Shown: piece by piece, positions 12,190-25,610 of the stretch
How the letters are laid out: the number at the start of each line of letters is the position of its first letter
How positions within the stretch are numbered: position 1 is the first letter of the stretch
Made by a program: the position numbers and the translations under genes
From: Trogon surrucura
Lineage: Eukaryota; Chordata; Aves; Trogoniformes; Trogonidae
Reading direction: 5' to 3'
DNA length: 64,000 nt
Assembly (NCBI GenBank): GCA_020746105.1
Contig: CM036618.1
Location: 95,660,122 to 95,724,121, forward strand
The notes under the pieces: generated by a model
Told to the model about the DNA's origin: nothing
Databases searched by the model: none
Seen by the model: only the letters and a program-made list of their open reading frames with translations

Positions 12190-15100
12190 AGTTATATTCC
12201 TTGATTTTTTTTTTTTTGAGAGCCTAACTGAATGAATCTGTTAACAGTAAAATACACATTATTCTCATTCAATTTTGTGATCACTATTACGATGACAGCA
12301 AAATAACAACTGATCAAAGTATTTCCTGTTTTCAAGACTTCTAAGCACTGCAGTTGCAAAACCAGTAGTCTAAAATGCATCAACAACCTCACTGAACACT
12401 GTGTGCTTAAAGCTGCTAATACAACAGTCTTAATAATTACCACACATGTTCTGCAAGAGTTAGGCTCTGGAGCCAAGCTCAGCACCCAAGCTCAGCATAG
12501 ATCATCACACAGGACATCCTTAATAAATTCAACTGTCTTTGTAGAGTGGGTTTTCATTTTTTAAACATTTGGAGTCTGAAAATGAGTAGAAAGCCCTCAT
12601 TTGTGTAACTGTAAATTTAAGCAATGGCTTGTGTTATTTGCTTTCTGTTAACACTTTTTATAAGCCAGATTGCTGAAATCAGCAACTTCTGAATGCTCTA
12701 TTGTATTATGAGAAGCATTTTGTCTCCCTCAGTGAAGTGTGAATCCACTCCTCAGATGGAATAAACAATACTTCATTGTTACCGGTGATGCTACAATGCT
12801 TTACCCAGCTGAGAATCTGCTCCTTCCAGATAGGACAGGAGAGAGAGAGAGAGCATGGGGAGAACAGTCATCCCTTATGCCTTTGCAATGACTATCTGAA
12901 ACACTGACGTTGCTATCAACAGAATTTACAATAAGCTTGGTAAAGATGAACTGCAGCCACATCAGTTTTTCTCAGTGCTGACACAGCTTCCCCGTGCAAA
13001 CTTCATTCACGCAGGGGCCAGGGAAGTGCAGGCATAAAGCAATTATGACAGTCTTCTGCTTTGAGTTGCTTCTGTTGCTGTCAAAGTGAAAAGAAGCAGG
13101 GAATATTGGAGGAATCTCATACAAGATTTTGGCAGGCTTTTGTTAAAGGCTTTGTTTGTTCAAGTTTTGTTGGATAAAGGGCTTCATGCTCCACTATACA
13201 TGAATCATCTGCAAGTCACCAAAACCAGCAAGAAAGAGATGCAAACGGCTCCCTCCTTAACCATCCCATCCTCCAAAAAAACCCAACAAACCAAGACTAC
13301 TCCACACAGAATATTTATCCTTCCAAAATATGCAGACCAGCAGGGTCCATAGTTTGAAAATTTGTATGGTTAAACCTTCTCCCAGTGGGAACCACTTTTG
13401 CCAAGTGTTAAGACCAGAGGCAAAGCAGATGCTAACCACCTCCTATTTCATCTTACTCCTGAAAATCGTGGTTAAACTTGGAGCAATCTTTTGGAAAGTC
13501 TGAAAGCGTCAGACTCTAAGACTTCCCCTGGAATTATTACTGACATGTCTCTTGTTTGAGGATTTCCAGTGCTTTCACATTGAATTAAACATAGTGAGAG
13601 CTAAGGGCAACCAATAACACTCTGAAGAAAACCTCAGTGGTTAGGAGCTAGGGGCTATGTTTACAAATGTCTCTAGTTGCCTTAAAATGCTGGTAAATGC
13701 CTGGCCAGAAGCAAGCAGGCTCTCAGCTCCTCAGGATGTGCAGGAAAATCTTCACAGGGTGTCTGTCTGTAAGTTAAAAGACTAAAAGTAAAAATCTGTT
13801 TCCTACCATGGCAACATCCTAATTTAAGCTTCCCTGTGACAGGGGGATACTTTTTCTAGGTGTTAAGGGAGTGATTGAGGGACTCCTCCTGCAAGGTACT
13901 GGGCATCCTTGCTTCCCACCAAAGTCTCCTGTACGAGGAAGAGGAAAGCTCCACAGACTAGGTTTTTCATTAGCAAATGCGAAATTCTGAAAGTAACTGG
14001 AGTCAGTGGGAGTTTTCCTGGAAGAAAAGATTCAGCACTAACTGATTTATAAATTCAAAGCACTATTTATTACAAGCTCTATTCGCAGCTGACAGTGAGA
14101 AGTCGTTAGTGGGTAGAAGAACAGAGTCATCTGGCAGCAGCTTTTTTCTTTCTCATCTCTTTTTGAGCCAAATACTGTCAAAATACTCAGTCCTCTTGGT
14201 CGACTGTTAGTGCTCGCAAAATGACAGTCAGGTGTTTCATTCCATTCACAGGTTTTCTGCCTTTCCCTCTTCTAACATGCTTGTGCTCTGCATTGTGAGG
14301 AACTCAATCTGATCATTTTTCACAGATTTGTCCCTTTCTTTTTTCCACATAACAGCATTAGAAGTTGCAGTTCTTGTCCTCATGTAATAAAAGAGTAAGA
14401 CATTCTCTCCTGCAACATTTTGCACACACTTTGAGCTGGTATAAACAACGTGAGGAAGAGCAGAGGAAAGGGAAACTCCCAAATGCCTGCTGCGCCAACT
14501 GGTACCACAAACAATCTTTAAATATGCTTACCAGGCCTTATTCAAGAACAAGGTTGTGTGAAGAAGTGAAGATTGCAAGGCCTTAAAGGCTGCTCTCCGT
14601 AGAACTTTCTGACTGCTCTGCAAGCCCGTGACTTCCAGGAGCTGCAGCATGTGTCCAGGATCTCATTGTCCCTTCTGAGAGAGTGATCCCAGATGTGGTG
14701 CAGCAAGGGCACTGTAGTCTGCAGCCTTACAGACAGCTGTGCTTGGGTAGGGAAATTCACACTTTGCCCAAGCACACGCAACCTGTCTCAGCCAGGAGTA
14801 GAGCCATGCATAGATATGCCAGGAGAAGATGGGTGCAGCTAAACAGAGCTCCTTTTTAAACACTTCTGAAGTGCCGAGACTCACGCAAAGCCATTGTGTG
14901 CTAAATGCCCCCTGGAATTAATCTCTTAAAAGAGAAAATTACTCGACACATGTCCAGCTGGAATGAAATAGAGACACAACAGCACTACTTACAGAGAAAA
15001 ATACGTGTCCAATATATTCGTTCAACAGAATAATCATTGGCGGTGCTGAAAAAGAAAAGGGATTTGTTGCAACCGCCATTGTTGGGGCTTTCCAAAGATG

Positions 15101-15279
15101 TCATTGTCAGGTAAGGACCCAATTCTTATTCTCAGACCTTAAGCCACATATATCTTTCACAATCCTTTCTTTCACTGATTGTTATTTTTATCTGGACAAT
15201 GCTTGTTTTAAATGAAAACAGTATTTAATACTTGTAATTAATATCTTGTTCACAAGTGAGGTGCTGAGAAGACTGAGGC
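12190..15279. other. Unassigned non-coding DNA with a short GA run
   Basis: No gene or known element is seen. A short (GA)n tract lies at about 12839-12854. The A-rich motif AAAAAAACCCAACAAACC at 13275-13292 is one of several similar motifs in this window. Open frames are short and lack motifs. Confidence 0.5.
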
Positions 15280-15540
15280 AGAAATTTAGACTGAGGGTAG
15301 ATTTAGATTACATATTAGGAAGAAGTCTTTACTATGGAGGTGGCGATGCACTGGAAGGGGTTGCCCAGAGGAACTGTGCATGCCTTATCCCTGGAACCGC
15401 TCAAAGCCAGGCTGGACGAGGCTCTGAGCAACCTGGTCTAGTGGGAGGTGTCCCTGACCATGGAGGGGTGGGGGTGGGTGTTCAAACTAGATGATCTTTA
15501 AGGTCCCTTCCAACTCAAGTCATTCTCTGATTCTACGATT
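15280..15540 (+). mobile_element. CR1 LINE 3' end with intact terminus
   Basis: A 5'-truncated CR1 copy. It begins within the C-terminal ORF2 segment (GAAATTTAGACTGAGGGTAG) and includes the CAACCTGGTCTAGTGGGAGG region, where ORF2 ends in a TAG. It finishes with the short 3' untranslated region and two degenerate 8-bp units (ATTCTCTG, ATTCTACG). 5' truncation is normal for target-primed reverse transcription. Divergence is moderate. Confidence 0.9.
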
Positions 15541-17475
15541 CAAGCATTGTCCGGCCTGTGGTGCGACCACTGTGTTGCAGAGAGAAATGGAAAAGATCAG
15601 TTCTGACTGGATTGCTTCAGTGCCAAGAAATTTTTTCCTCTCCTTCTTGTCCCCTCCAAATGGTGCAAAGAAAGGGTATCTCTGACACAATTTCTTCCAA
15701 CCTGAGGCAATCAAAGTAAAGCTAAGACAGATCAAACAGGAAGAGAACATAAAGGAGTCCATTGCACAAACTAGGAAAAAGAATCTGGCATCATTGAAAA
15801 AATCTCCTGTTTGATGCATGTTCGGTTTTGTAAAAATAGTATCTCAAAAAAAATGTGTTTTCTAGGTTTTCCACATACACTTATTGTAATTCTATATTCT
15901 GTTCAAAGTTCTCTTTTCACATTATATACAACTAGCACATAATGTAATACAGTTGTGTTGCATACACAAATATCGTGAGGTCAAAGCAACCAAAATACCA
16001 GAAAATACTGGTTAGAGTTGCCAGCACAGTTTTAAAATGGAGCGCTTGGGTATATGAATTATCGCAAATTTGCAGTTATATTTCCACACATTATCCACAG
16101 TTCTCATCTAGTTTCTATCTTCTCTTTTTTCCTTCCTTTACTACTTTGATTTTTTCTTTTTTGTTCTTAACATATATTTGATATTTACCTCACTATATCT
16201 TACTTTAGAAGTTCCATTAGAATCTGTCACCCTCTTCTCATTCTGTTTTTAACTTAATCTTCTAAAGAACATCTATGTTTCCTTGTTTCTCAGTTATATA
16301 CATGCCTGTAGCTAATCCGTCCGTATAGGAGATAATAAAAACACAAAGACTGAGACAAAAAAAACCCACAAACCAGAAAGAGGTATTCTCTTACATTTTC
16401 TGTCAAATTGAAAATCCTTTTACTTAATTGAAAAAAACCAAAAATATAAAAGGAAAAAGAAGGATGCTATTGGTAGTCTAAAATTACTTTCTGGAAAGTT
16501 ATGATTTGAATTATGAGAAATTTGAGGATAGAAACTACCTAGAGACATTAGTTTCAGCATTTTTTTTTTACCAGCATTTCCATTATAAGACACTCAGTTC
16601 ACATCTCAAACTGATTTGAATATAAGAAGCTAGAGATCATCAATAGGATTAAGATGTTTTGGAAGTGAATTTAAAACAGGATATTTTGGGCATATCTATA
16701 CTGCATTTAGACACATTAATAATACAGTCTCTCTGTCTTGGGAAAATATCTTTCCATTCTGTTACAAAAAGACTTCAAACCCTCATAATACTGTATTTTA
16801 TTTCAAAGGTAATTCCTCCCACCTCTTTCGAATGAGGCTGGTTTTGAGACCTAGGCTGTGGTAGTCCCTATCTGTGCAGTATATACAGATGATATAAAGG
16901 CTGTACAGGTGCCAGTATTAAGAAATATGCCTCAGATGGGATGGTCTCGATCTACTGTGATCAATCTTGCAAGTGTTGTGAAAAGTCTGTGGGCAAGCCC
17001 CTCTGAGTAGGCTTTTTGAATAATCACTCAGTTTCTTCAAAGGCACCATTTCACAAGAGTGCTTTTTTCTCTTTTTAAGGAACAGGCTATGACCAAATAG
17101 AAGGCCGTGCAAGTGAAAGGAGTGATGCTGACAGGTCCGGATACTGCCACCCTCTGTTCACATCCAAACTTGAATAATCACACTGGAAGATTTCCTTGCA
17201 TTGTGCATCCCCAGGCATCTCACTCCCTCTTAAAGGAGGCAAGAACCATGCGGCTCAGGAAGGAAGATGATCTACAGACTATTCTCCCCTTGGACTCTGT
17301 GAGGACTTTCAGCTGAAGAGCTGAATAGAATTACAATGAATTTTGTGATGAAATCTTTTTTTATTATTATTTGTTTGGCTTATAGTAGTATCCAGAAGCC
17401 TGAAATTTGTGCTTGAAGTTGCACAAGTTTAAAAGAAGTCCCTGCCTTGGGAAGGTTAAGTACACATGACAAGAA
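15541..17475. other. Unassigned AT-rich non-coding DNA
   Basis: No gene or repeat recognised. The stretch is AT-rich, with another A8CCCACAAACC motif at 16357-16374 and many homopolymer runs. Confidence 0.5.
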
Positions 17476-17477
17476 TA

Positions 17478-17560
17478 TGGACAAAAGAAGAAAGTTCCTA
17501 TTTCACAGATGAGAAGCTCAGACTCTAAACCCAAAATTTGGATTTCTAAGGGTTCTTTGA
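17478..17560 (-). mobile_element. Possible MIR-like SINE fragment
   Basis: The segment CCTATTTCACAGATGAGAAG followed by CTCAGACTCTAAACCC resembles the core of MIR read on the minus strand, where 'ccattttacagatgaggaaactgag' is typical. Only this core is convincing and the boundaries are uncertain. It may be chance similarity. Confidence 0.28.
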
Positions 17561-17564
17561 CATC

Positions 17565-19168
17565 TTAAGGCACAAAAGAATTGCCAGAATTCAATGGTTC
17601 ATCAAAATCACTTAGATTCTCTTCATCTTCAGATGTCTGCATAGTCTCCACACTCTTACAACTTCCATCCATAAGTTTGAGTTCACCTGCCTTAATTTTG
17701 CCCATCTAGAAATGTGTGTGCAGCACAAGCTCTTGGCCTGGATTCCTGCTATGGGCTGTAAGGACAGATAGATATCTTCAGCAGCCAGTTCAGATAGTGC
17801 AGAGTTGTTCAACAGAAGGTATCTCATGGTTTCCATTACCTGTAGAGATTTGTCAAACAGAAGGTAAGAGTTCACACTGGTATCTCACAAATTCCAAACC
17901 ACTGTCTCATTTTTTTTTAAAAAAAAGAAAAAAAAGTTTGTTTTGTAGCCTTCCTGTGGACTCCATGCTGTAAACCATATAGACAGGCAAAATTTTGGTT
18001 ATAACAGTTCAGACTCCAAAATTTATAAATTATGAGGCTTTAGGGACAAGAATTTTGTGATGTCTAAGCTCACATTGAGACAAAAGCACTAACAAGGCAG
18101 AGACTGCACTAACACTTCAGCCACGTGAAAGGGAAAAAACCAGTGAAATACTTGGCTTTAATCCCAGTAGTGATACTGCCATGAATTTAGTTAGTAATTA
18201 TATGTCTTAGCTGTCACATACTCCAGGCAAGATGGTTGGAGGGCTACCGAATAATCTTTTCTAAACTTCATCTGTGATCCCTCAGAAAAAAACATGTCTT
18301 TTTCCATGCGTCACAATCAAAACTTTATCTACACGTAGCTCCCAAATTGTTTCTGCTTGGGTGCAGGTGTAGTTGCCAGTCCAGTTCCTGGGTCTCCTGC
18401 TGAGGATCTGGTTGCTCAGCCACACAGCTTGCTCCAGCAGGAACCTCCCTCAGCAGAAGCAGCACCCGATTTTTATTGTCATTGCTGCAGTTTATTTACT
18501 TTCTCTAAAGAAGGAGCCGTTTTTCTTAACCTAACTCATTTGAAAGACAGGCACCATTTAATTGCAGTTGAAAGTGCATCACGCAAAGAGGCTGGAACTC
18601 TGTCTGCATCACAGAAAAAGCACTTATCCTTAAAGATAACTTAAGGCTTATCACCAATAACCAGGTTAAAACCCTCTTAAAATGAAGGTCACCACAACCC
18701 TTATTGGACAGAGCAAATTACTCCAGTGTCTTTTCCTTTCAGCTATGATTTTGTGAACTGACCTTTGGAAAATATGGTCCAATAGCCTTTAGCAGCAGTT
18801 GTAAAGTATAAGATCATTGCATGGACACTGATTTCATTAGGCAGCCCTGTATAAATTAGCGTTACTTACTGTGGGGTATGCAGCTAACGGTATTGGGAAG
18901 AGGTTAGGTCTGTTCATTCTGTGTGTTATGCCTGTAAATGAAGAGAAGTCTTCCTGTTTCTCTGCAAAGACACAGTTGCCCTTCCATGCTTTGCTGCAGA
19001 TGTGAGATATTGCACAGACTGAATCTCTGTTCAAGATATTTATTTTTTTTTAGCAGAAACCATGTAGACCATGCAAGAGAGAGAGTAGAGGCCACGGATA
19101 TAGCCCAGGTAAAGATCTTGTTCACTTTCACCTTCAAGTCAAAAAAACAACTCAGTCATAATTGAGTT
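17565..19168. other. Unassigned non-coding DNA
   Basis: No gene or known element is seen. A 95-residue open frame at 18357-18644 starts from a TTG and contains a CHCC...H...HH stretch, but nothing supports it as a gene. Confidence 0.45.
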
Positions 19169-19513
19169 TCATAGAACCATAGAATGGCCTAGGTTGGAAG
19201 GGACCTTAGAGATCATCTAATCCAACCTCCCTGTCATGGGCAGGGACGCCTCTCAACTAGATCAGGCTACTCAAGGCTCTGTCCAACTTGGCCTTAAACA
19301 CCTCCAGGGAGGGGGCAGCCACAATGTCTCTGACCAATTTATTCCAAAGTCTTGCCACCCTCGTACTGAAGAATTTCTTCCTAAGATCCAATCTAAGTCT
19401 ATTCTCTTTCAACTTAAACCCATTTCCCCTTGTCCCATCAGTGGACACTCTTGTCAAAAGTCCCTCCCCAGCCTTCCTGTAGGTTCAGATATTGGATGGC
19501 AGTTATAAGGTCC
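19169..19513 (-). mobile_element. CR1 LINE 3' end, antisense
   Basis: The 3' terminus lies at 19169-19185 as two 8-bp units (CATAGAAC, CATAGAAT on the plus strand), followed by the conserved GGTTGGAAGGGACCTTAGAG segment. The copy continues through the C-terminal ORF2 region (minus-strand peptide includes STRVARLWNKLVRDI, then SLEVFKAKLDRAL) to about 19513. It is 5'-truncated. A short inverted CR1 segment lies just beyond its 5' end and is annotated separately. Confidence 0.93.
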
Positions 19514-19543
19514 TTTCCAATACCTGAAGGGAACCTACAGGTT
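19514..19543 (+). repeat. Short inverted CR1 segment forming a fold-back
   Basis: CCAATACCTGAAGGGAACCT runs in the sense direction. The same part of CR1 appears antisense at 19476-19495 (CCTGTAGGTTCAGATATTGG). The arms match except for a 5-base length difference near the middle. The layout fits the 5' inversions seen in LINE insertions (twin priming), although here the two arms cover the same stretch of the element rather than neighbouring parts. Confidence 0.7.
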
Positions 19544-21490
19544 TCCTTAGTATCTGAGCACATTCCAGGTAAAATGGAATAAACAGTGAAGTCCTTTGTA
19601 AACTCCTAGAAGCCTCAAGGATCTCTCCATCAGAAGGGAAATCTGCCTAAGATTTGGCTCTTCTGGCTGTTTTTGCTTTTTTTAACTCACTAGGTTTAGG
19701 CATGGGAAAGGTTTCTATTCTGGCAAGAGCCATTTTCATGATGGTAACTATTTTTGAAGAAGATGTGATGTGCACATCCTAAAGATTTTTAGACCTTAGA
19801 TTTACTTGTTTTTTTCTAAGATTATTCCCCATCTGAATCCTATCAGCTAAGGCTGCCAGTGCTGTGTTGGCAAAAATGTTCTCTGCATAGCTGATCTCCC
19901 ACCATTTAAATACCTCTAAACTTTTAAACACGCTGAAACTGCCTAGCACTTTCAGATTTGGTCTGTTTTGACAGACGGATTAGCATTCAGGGTCACTTTT
20001 AGTTTTTGTGGACCAGTTGGCTAATCTCCCATGAGAAAAGTTAGCTCTGTCTGAACCTCGTGGAAGGGAGAAGAGAATGATGGAATAACAGTAAGAATAA
20101 AATTAATCAGAAAAGCTTCGGTAATGAATTATAAACCTGTCAGTTGTGACAACCATAGAACAGTTACTAAAATTATGGAAGAGAAAAAAAACATGGTTCT
20201 GATACAATCATTGCAAATTTCCATTTCAGTTTCAGTCCTGAACACACTGAGTTGTCTAGCTCCTTTAAGTGATTCTTTAAGTCCATCCCCTTCTGTACTA
20301 CAACAAAACTGTAGGAATTAGAGGCATACTCTGCCACACAGTCCCTTCCCTTTATCTCATTCAAGAAGCCGATGGCTGTCAGGCCCCACTAAGAAAGTTT
20401 GAAAGGCTCAAGTGTGTTTTCTGTTTTCAGTAATGTCGGCTGAAACATGCCCTATATACATTCTCCAGAAGATTAAAGATGGTTGCTTGGAGATTTGTTA
20501 CCCATGCGTGTAAAAATGCTGTCTCAAAAGGTAGCTTGACATATTTTCTGTGCTAAAGAATGGGCGGTTTTCACCCTCCTTTACTTCTGCAATGCCAAAC
20601 TTGATCCATGATTTAAAGCAGTGTAATGGCAGCAGAACTATCTTGCTTCCATATTTAATTTTTTAGGAAGAACTAAAAAATGCTGGGTGCTGTACTTGTT
20701 CTTGCTCTTTCAATTCGATTTTGCTGTGGTGATGACAGATGAAGCTGGGTACTTTGACACAAAACCTGGGCACATACAAATTTCAGACTAAAAGTTTCCT
20801 TAAGCACCAAAACATGCCTGAGGAAGAAATCTCTCCTTTTCCTCCTTTCTGTGGATGGGGAAGCAGGACTAGCTGGGGTTGAAACGGGGACAAAGGACAA
20901 AGTGAACTAGGCTCTGGTCACTGCATTTAGGTGAGAAGGTGACCAAGGAGCTTGGACTTGTCCCAGTCTTTGGCTATAGCACAATTCTACCATCTTCTTA
21001 CCTCAATATTCTGTTGCTCTAGGATTGGCTTTCGTCAGTGTCTCCTTGCATTTTCATGGGCAAGCTAAAGAAAGGCAGTCCGTACTATACTATACTACGA
21101 AGGGAATTCAATCAATGTTCCTTAAGTTTCAATTTACATTTATTTGCAACCGAGACCTTTCCATTTAATTCCAGTCTGAGGTCCACAAAGCTGCCCAAAA
21201 CAGTTAAAATTCACTTATTCAGAAAAAAAAAAACCCAACAGTTTGGATCAGTTTAGTCTGAGGTTAATCAGTGACTTTTTAACAACAGTTTTGGTTCAGG
21301 TTCAGCTTGATAAATGAGTGATGTTTCAGACTTTCGTTGAGAGGTAGGCTCACCACATATTGTTACTATTAAGCAATGTTCATATGTTATTACAGATCTG
21401 TCCTAGCAAATTCTGATTAGTAGTTCTCTGTCACACTGAAGGATGTCTCAAGTGTGGTTTCAGAGATTCTGGTACCATCCTGCTGTCATC
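19544..21490. other. Unassigned non-coding DNA
   Basis: No gene or repeat recognised. A long A run followed by CCCAACA is at 21223-21240. Open frames are all below 80 residues. Confidence 0.5.
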
Positions 21491-21491
21491 A

Positions 21492-22385
21492 CAGACCCAG
21501 TGATGGAATAGAGTCTACTTACTAAACTTGCAGATGACATAAAGCTGGGGAGGGAATGTAGCCCTCAAGAAAACACTAACAGAATACAAAGTGATCTTTG
21601 CAAAAAGGAAGATCAGTCTGGAATTAGAAAGATATCATTCAGTAAACTCAACTGCAGGATAGTTCAGTCAGGCAGGAATACTCCAGACAGGACAGATTAG
21701 AACTGGCTAAGTGTTCACTCTCTAAGAAACATGCTTACCACCACAGTGTCTCAAAAAAAGTGAATTTTAATCAATGGTGACATATTATGGAGAGCAAACA
21801 ATTCCCAAAGTCTAATCCTTGTTCATACATGTAAGAGTGACATATGATCTATGACACTGAAAATAACTCTTCTATTCGTAAGATCTCAGTTGGGATACTG
21901 AGTGTGATTTCAGCATAAGTTTTCAAGAAGATTATGGAACATTTATTTAAGAAGATTGATAATAATCGGAAGCCCAGAGACCTAAAAACTGACCCAATCA
22001 GGGGAGAAAAAAAAAAAAGAAGGAAAAATAAAGGAGAAAAGGAATTACTCAGCTCAGAGGAAAGATGTCAGGAAAACATAATGTGGAATGGAAAAGCATC
22101 CTGCAAGGAATAAAAGAATAATCTGTCTTTGCACCTGGTGGATAGGACAGGAGGTAATGCATTAGAAAGCAAGGGAAATTTTCTAACAGTAAGGTTAGTG
22201 AAGGACTGGAGAAGTTTCCCATAGGAAATAGTTCTATCTTTTCACTGAAATTCTTGAAGAACAGATAAAACAAATGTCTGTCAGGGAAGCTTTGGGTATG
22301 TCTGATTCTGCTTTGGAGTAAAAGGATGGGTTAAGATGACCTCCTGAGATGGCTTCCAGCTCCCTCTTAGCTCTAGTCTCTGTTC
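21492..22385 (+). mobile_element. Long, ancient CR1-type LINE copy
   Basis: The left part reads GATGGAATAGAGTCTACTTA then AAACTTGCAGATGACATAAA, matching the reverse transcriptase FADD region of old amniote CR1 elements (TTTGCAGATGAC encodes FADD; here Leu replaces Phe, giving LADD). Later pieces fit the same family in order: GGATACTGAGTGTGATTTCA (around the EYCVQ segment) and ATGACCTCCTGAGATGGCTT (3' untranslated region). The copy is about 0.9 kb but full of small insertions and substitutions, including an internal A-rich expansion near 22006-22025. It is clearly older than the CR1 copies at 15, 19, 28 and 49 kb. Confidence 0.7.
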
Positions 22386-22389
22386 ATTC

Positions 22390-25356
22390 CACCATTTCTA
22401 TGTACCTACAGCAATATATCTGAAGGCAGTTAGAACATTAAAAAGCACATTTCATATTTTTTCCTCCTAAAACCAGCAAATTAATGATACTAATAAAAAT
22501 GGTTTGCTCACTGAGCTCCCTTAGCGCTCTCTAATTACAACAGTCTGAAATGTTTGTGCTTCATATGGGAGCTCTGCTTACTATTGAGATCCGAACTTGT
22601 GTCATCTGTTTTTTCCATAGCTAAATCTGCAGGCAGCAGTGGGCACAAAGCCTAGTCCAACCTTAGTGAGACCAACAGCAGAGGAAATGCAGGCTCAGTC
22701 ATTAGTTATCTTGGCATAAATAGGTATATACCTTTCCCAGACTAGCAAAAGCAATCATGGGTACATGATACACCGTCACAGCTATTAGTCTGCCTACCTT
22801 TAGCTTGCATTGCCCTTTACCAAGTGTCACTGAGCACATTAGCCAGAACCCATCTTTCCTGACATTTCCCAGTGCAGCTCTAGCAGGTAATGCCCATGTT
22901 AAATTGGGTTCTTTTACTGGAAACGTCTGCTGGGTGCCTGAATTACAGCAGGCACGGAGTATCCCTGAGCCTGCTTGCCAGGACTTCAGCCCCCACAGAG
23001 ACTCAGCCAGCCAAGCTGTTTGGTGGCTGAGAGCAGGGTTTGTCATCTCAGCTACACAGCAACTGCTCCCCTGTTGGCAAGATCTGACTCTGGCACACAT
23101 GCACAGCCTTTTCCTGGTTATACTCATGAAAGCTTCCCTGGATAGTGCCTAGAGAGAGCCCAGTTATTAAATGCAGTGCACAAGCTTTAAAGAGCATAGG
23201 TATCAGAACAGCCCTCAGGATATTCATACAACGAGGAGCATCCCCAATTAGAAGCAAAGCCTTCTTTGCTCTGCCTCAACCTGTGTTCTATGCAAGGGGC
23301 CATTCCTGGCTTCTTGTCTTCTGCTCACGCAGCAGATTCATGCTGCTGGGCATCCTTGTGCATGAGTCTACATTAGCTCTTTGAGGGCAAGCTTCCCAGA
23401 AGAGCAGCAGTTACATCACCCTCACCATGTCACCTCAAAACAGGTAATAGTTACTTCAGTGCCAGCATGGAGGAGAGAAATTAGGATCCCACATATGACT
23501 TGGCAATGAATGCTCCCAGTTGTGTCCAGCTCACAGGGTCCTCCACCTGGCACCCAGGGACCTGCCCCTTTGGCACAGATGAAGTTTTGCCCTATTTGCT
23601 GGGGGTAGAAGTGGAAATTTTCCAGCCCAAATGAAGCCAATGCCTGTAATGTATTCGCAATACTGAGTACTCCCAGCACCTGGTGTGGGACCATATCACC
23701 CCAGTCTTCCTGAACCTCTTAGAGTTAACTGCTCAGGAAACAAAATACCTTTCTGGACTGTTACTCTACAGTTTTACTTGATATCCAGTACACTTCCTGG
23801 CCAAGAATAACAAATAAAAAGAGAGGATGTATCAATTTCCATATCTGGAAAGAGAAAGAAAAGAAGTAAAAAGAAAACAGAAGGATTTGTTAAGTATTCC
23901 AGCCCTTCTGGCAGCCAAAATACAGAATAAATGTTGGAAGGGTGTGCCTCAGAAATCTTGTTTTTTATATGAAAATATGGAATGTGCTGTTAAGACTAGA
24001 TTAATTGGTCTGAATTAATAAAATACAAAACCTGAACATTTATTCAAACTTCAAGCCAAACTCCAAGCTGCTTTGAAGTTCACAAACATAAACAAAGACA
24101 TGTACTACATCCCCTTTACATTATTTTTTGGTTTTCCCTAGCACTGAAATACTTCAGTACCTGGGCTCTGTCCAGGCAAAATCCAGTCCTGGAATGCCAC
24201 CAGAAAATCCTCAGACATCATCCAAATTTTGCACTCTTGCAAGATTCCGGTAAATGGGATAAGCTTGCAGATTCTTCTAACTTTCAGAAACTTTCTTGTC
24301 TTCAGTAATTTTTCATTTTCTGAATATTTCTTTACTTCAGCACAGAGAGCAAATGCTAAGGATGTGTCATGCATACTAACCACTAGTGAAACTAGGTTGG
24401 AAGAGAAAGTTTTATTGATTAAGTTGCAAGGGGCATTAAGAGAAGATAGCTCCTTTTAATCAGAGGAAGGAAGGAAGATTGTCCTTCCTTTCTGAACATC
24501 AGTATTTTAATACCAATAGTAAACCTCCCAAGACCACAGAGAACTATTAACCTATAGCGCTCATCAGCCAACAGTATCTTTCTTTGTCTAAGAAGAGCAA
24601 AATAAGTTCGTAGTATTATCTTTTCCCAAAGACTATTAATATAATGTATTATAGGGAACACATCAGGCTACTCACTATCAGTTCATAAAACCTTCTTCTC
24701 TTGTAGCATCCTTTCCTCTTTTCTATGTGCACTTTCCCATGGAAAAATAAATCAAACTCATCTTTAATAGAGTCCTCGCCAGAATCAGCAGCAGGAGAAA
24801 TGCACATTTCCCTGTATACATTGGGAGTGGGAGGGCATGATGTGAGAGTGTATCAGAAGAAAGAAGTCACAGAGAATTTTCTACTATGTTTAAATACTAT
24901 TATTATACTACTAGCATGTAAATTCCTTGCAATTAAAGTACTCTTTTGGATATTAAACAATCATGTTTACTAATTTTACTCCTTTTAAAAATTTGATATA
25001 TGTGAGTTTTGAGATAAATTGAAAGTCAAAGAGTGAGAACTTAAAACAATGTCTTTGCTTTTCTAAATGAGACTGACAGTAGCTCACAAAAGTGGGATTT
25101 ATTATAGTAACTAACTGTGGAGAAAAGTTTCTTAACTTGACAAAACTCAAGTATTATCCATGAAGTCACAATTCACCCTCAAGGGTAAAGGATTTTCAGC
25201 AATGAACAGCTTTATCTCAGCTCTTGTCACCTCGTCCACCCTTTCCTTTCACCCCCCAGAATACCCTAGTACCTCTGTTAATGAGACAGGTCCTCTTGCA
25301 TGTTGCAGCCATAAGCACATCCACAAAGGCTGTGTGAATCAGCAGCCTTTTTATGC
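22390..25356. other. Unassigned non-coding DNA, GC-richer in the middle
   Basis: No gene or known repeat recognised. The part from about 22800 to 23720 is GC-richer and carries open frames of up to 141 residues on both strands. These lack recognisable domains and overlap each other, so I treat them as composition effects. Confidence 0.5.
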
Positions 25357-25576
25357 TGTGCCATGGTTTGAGCCCACACAGCTGGCAACACAGCTGTTTA
25401 CTCACTCCTGACCCACTCCCTTTAGGTGTGTGGGGGGGAGAAAATTCAACGAAAGGCTTGAGGATTGACATTAAGGACAGTCATGATCATGGGTAAAGAA
25501 CAGAGTGAACTTGAGGAGAAAAAAAAACAATCCATAAATATGATTTACCACCACCAGTTTAACCAAACTGGTTATG

Positions 25577-25610
<34 letters not shown>
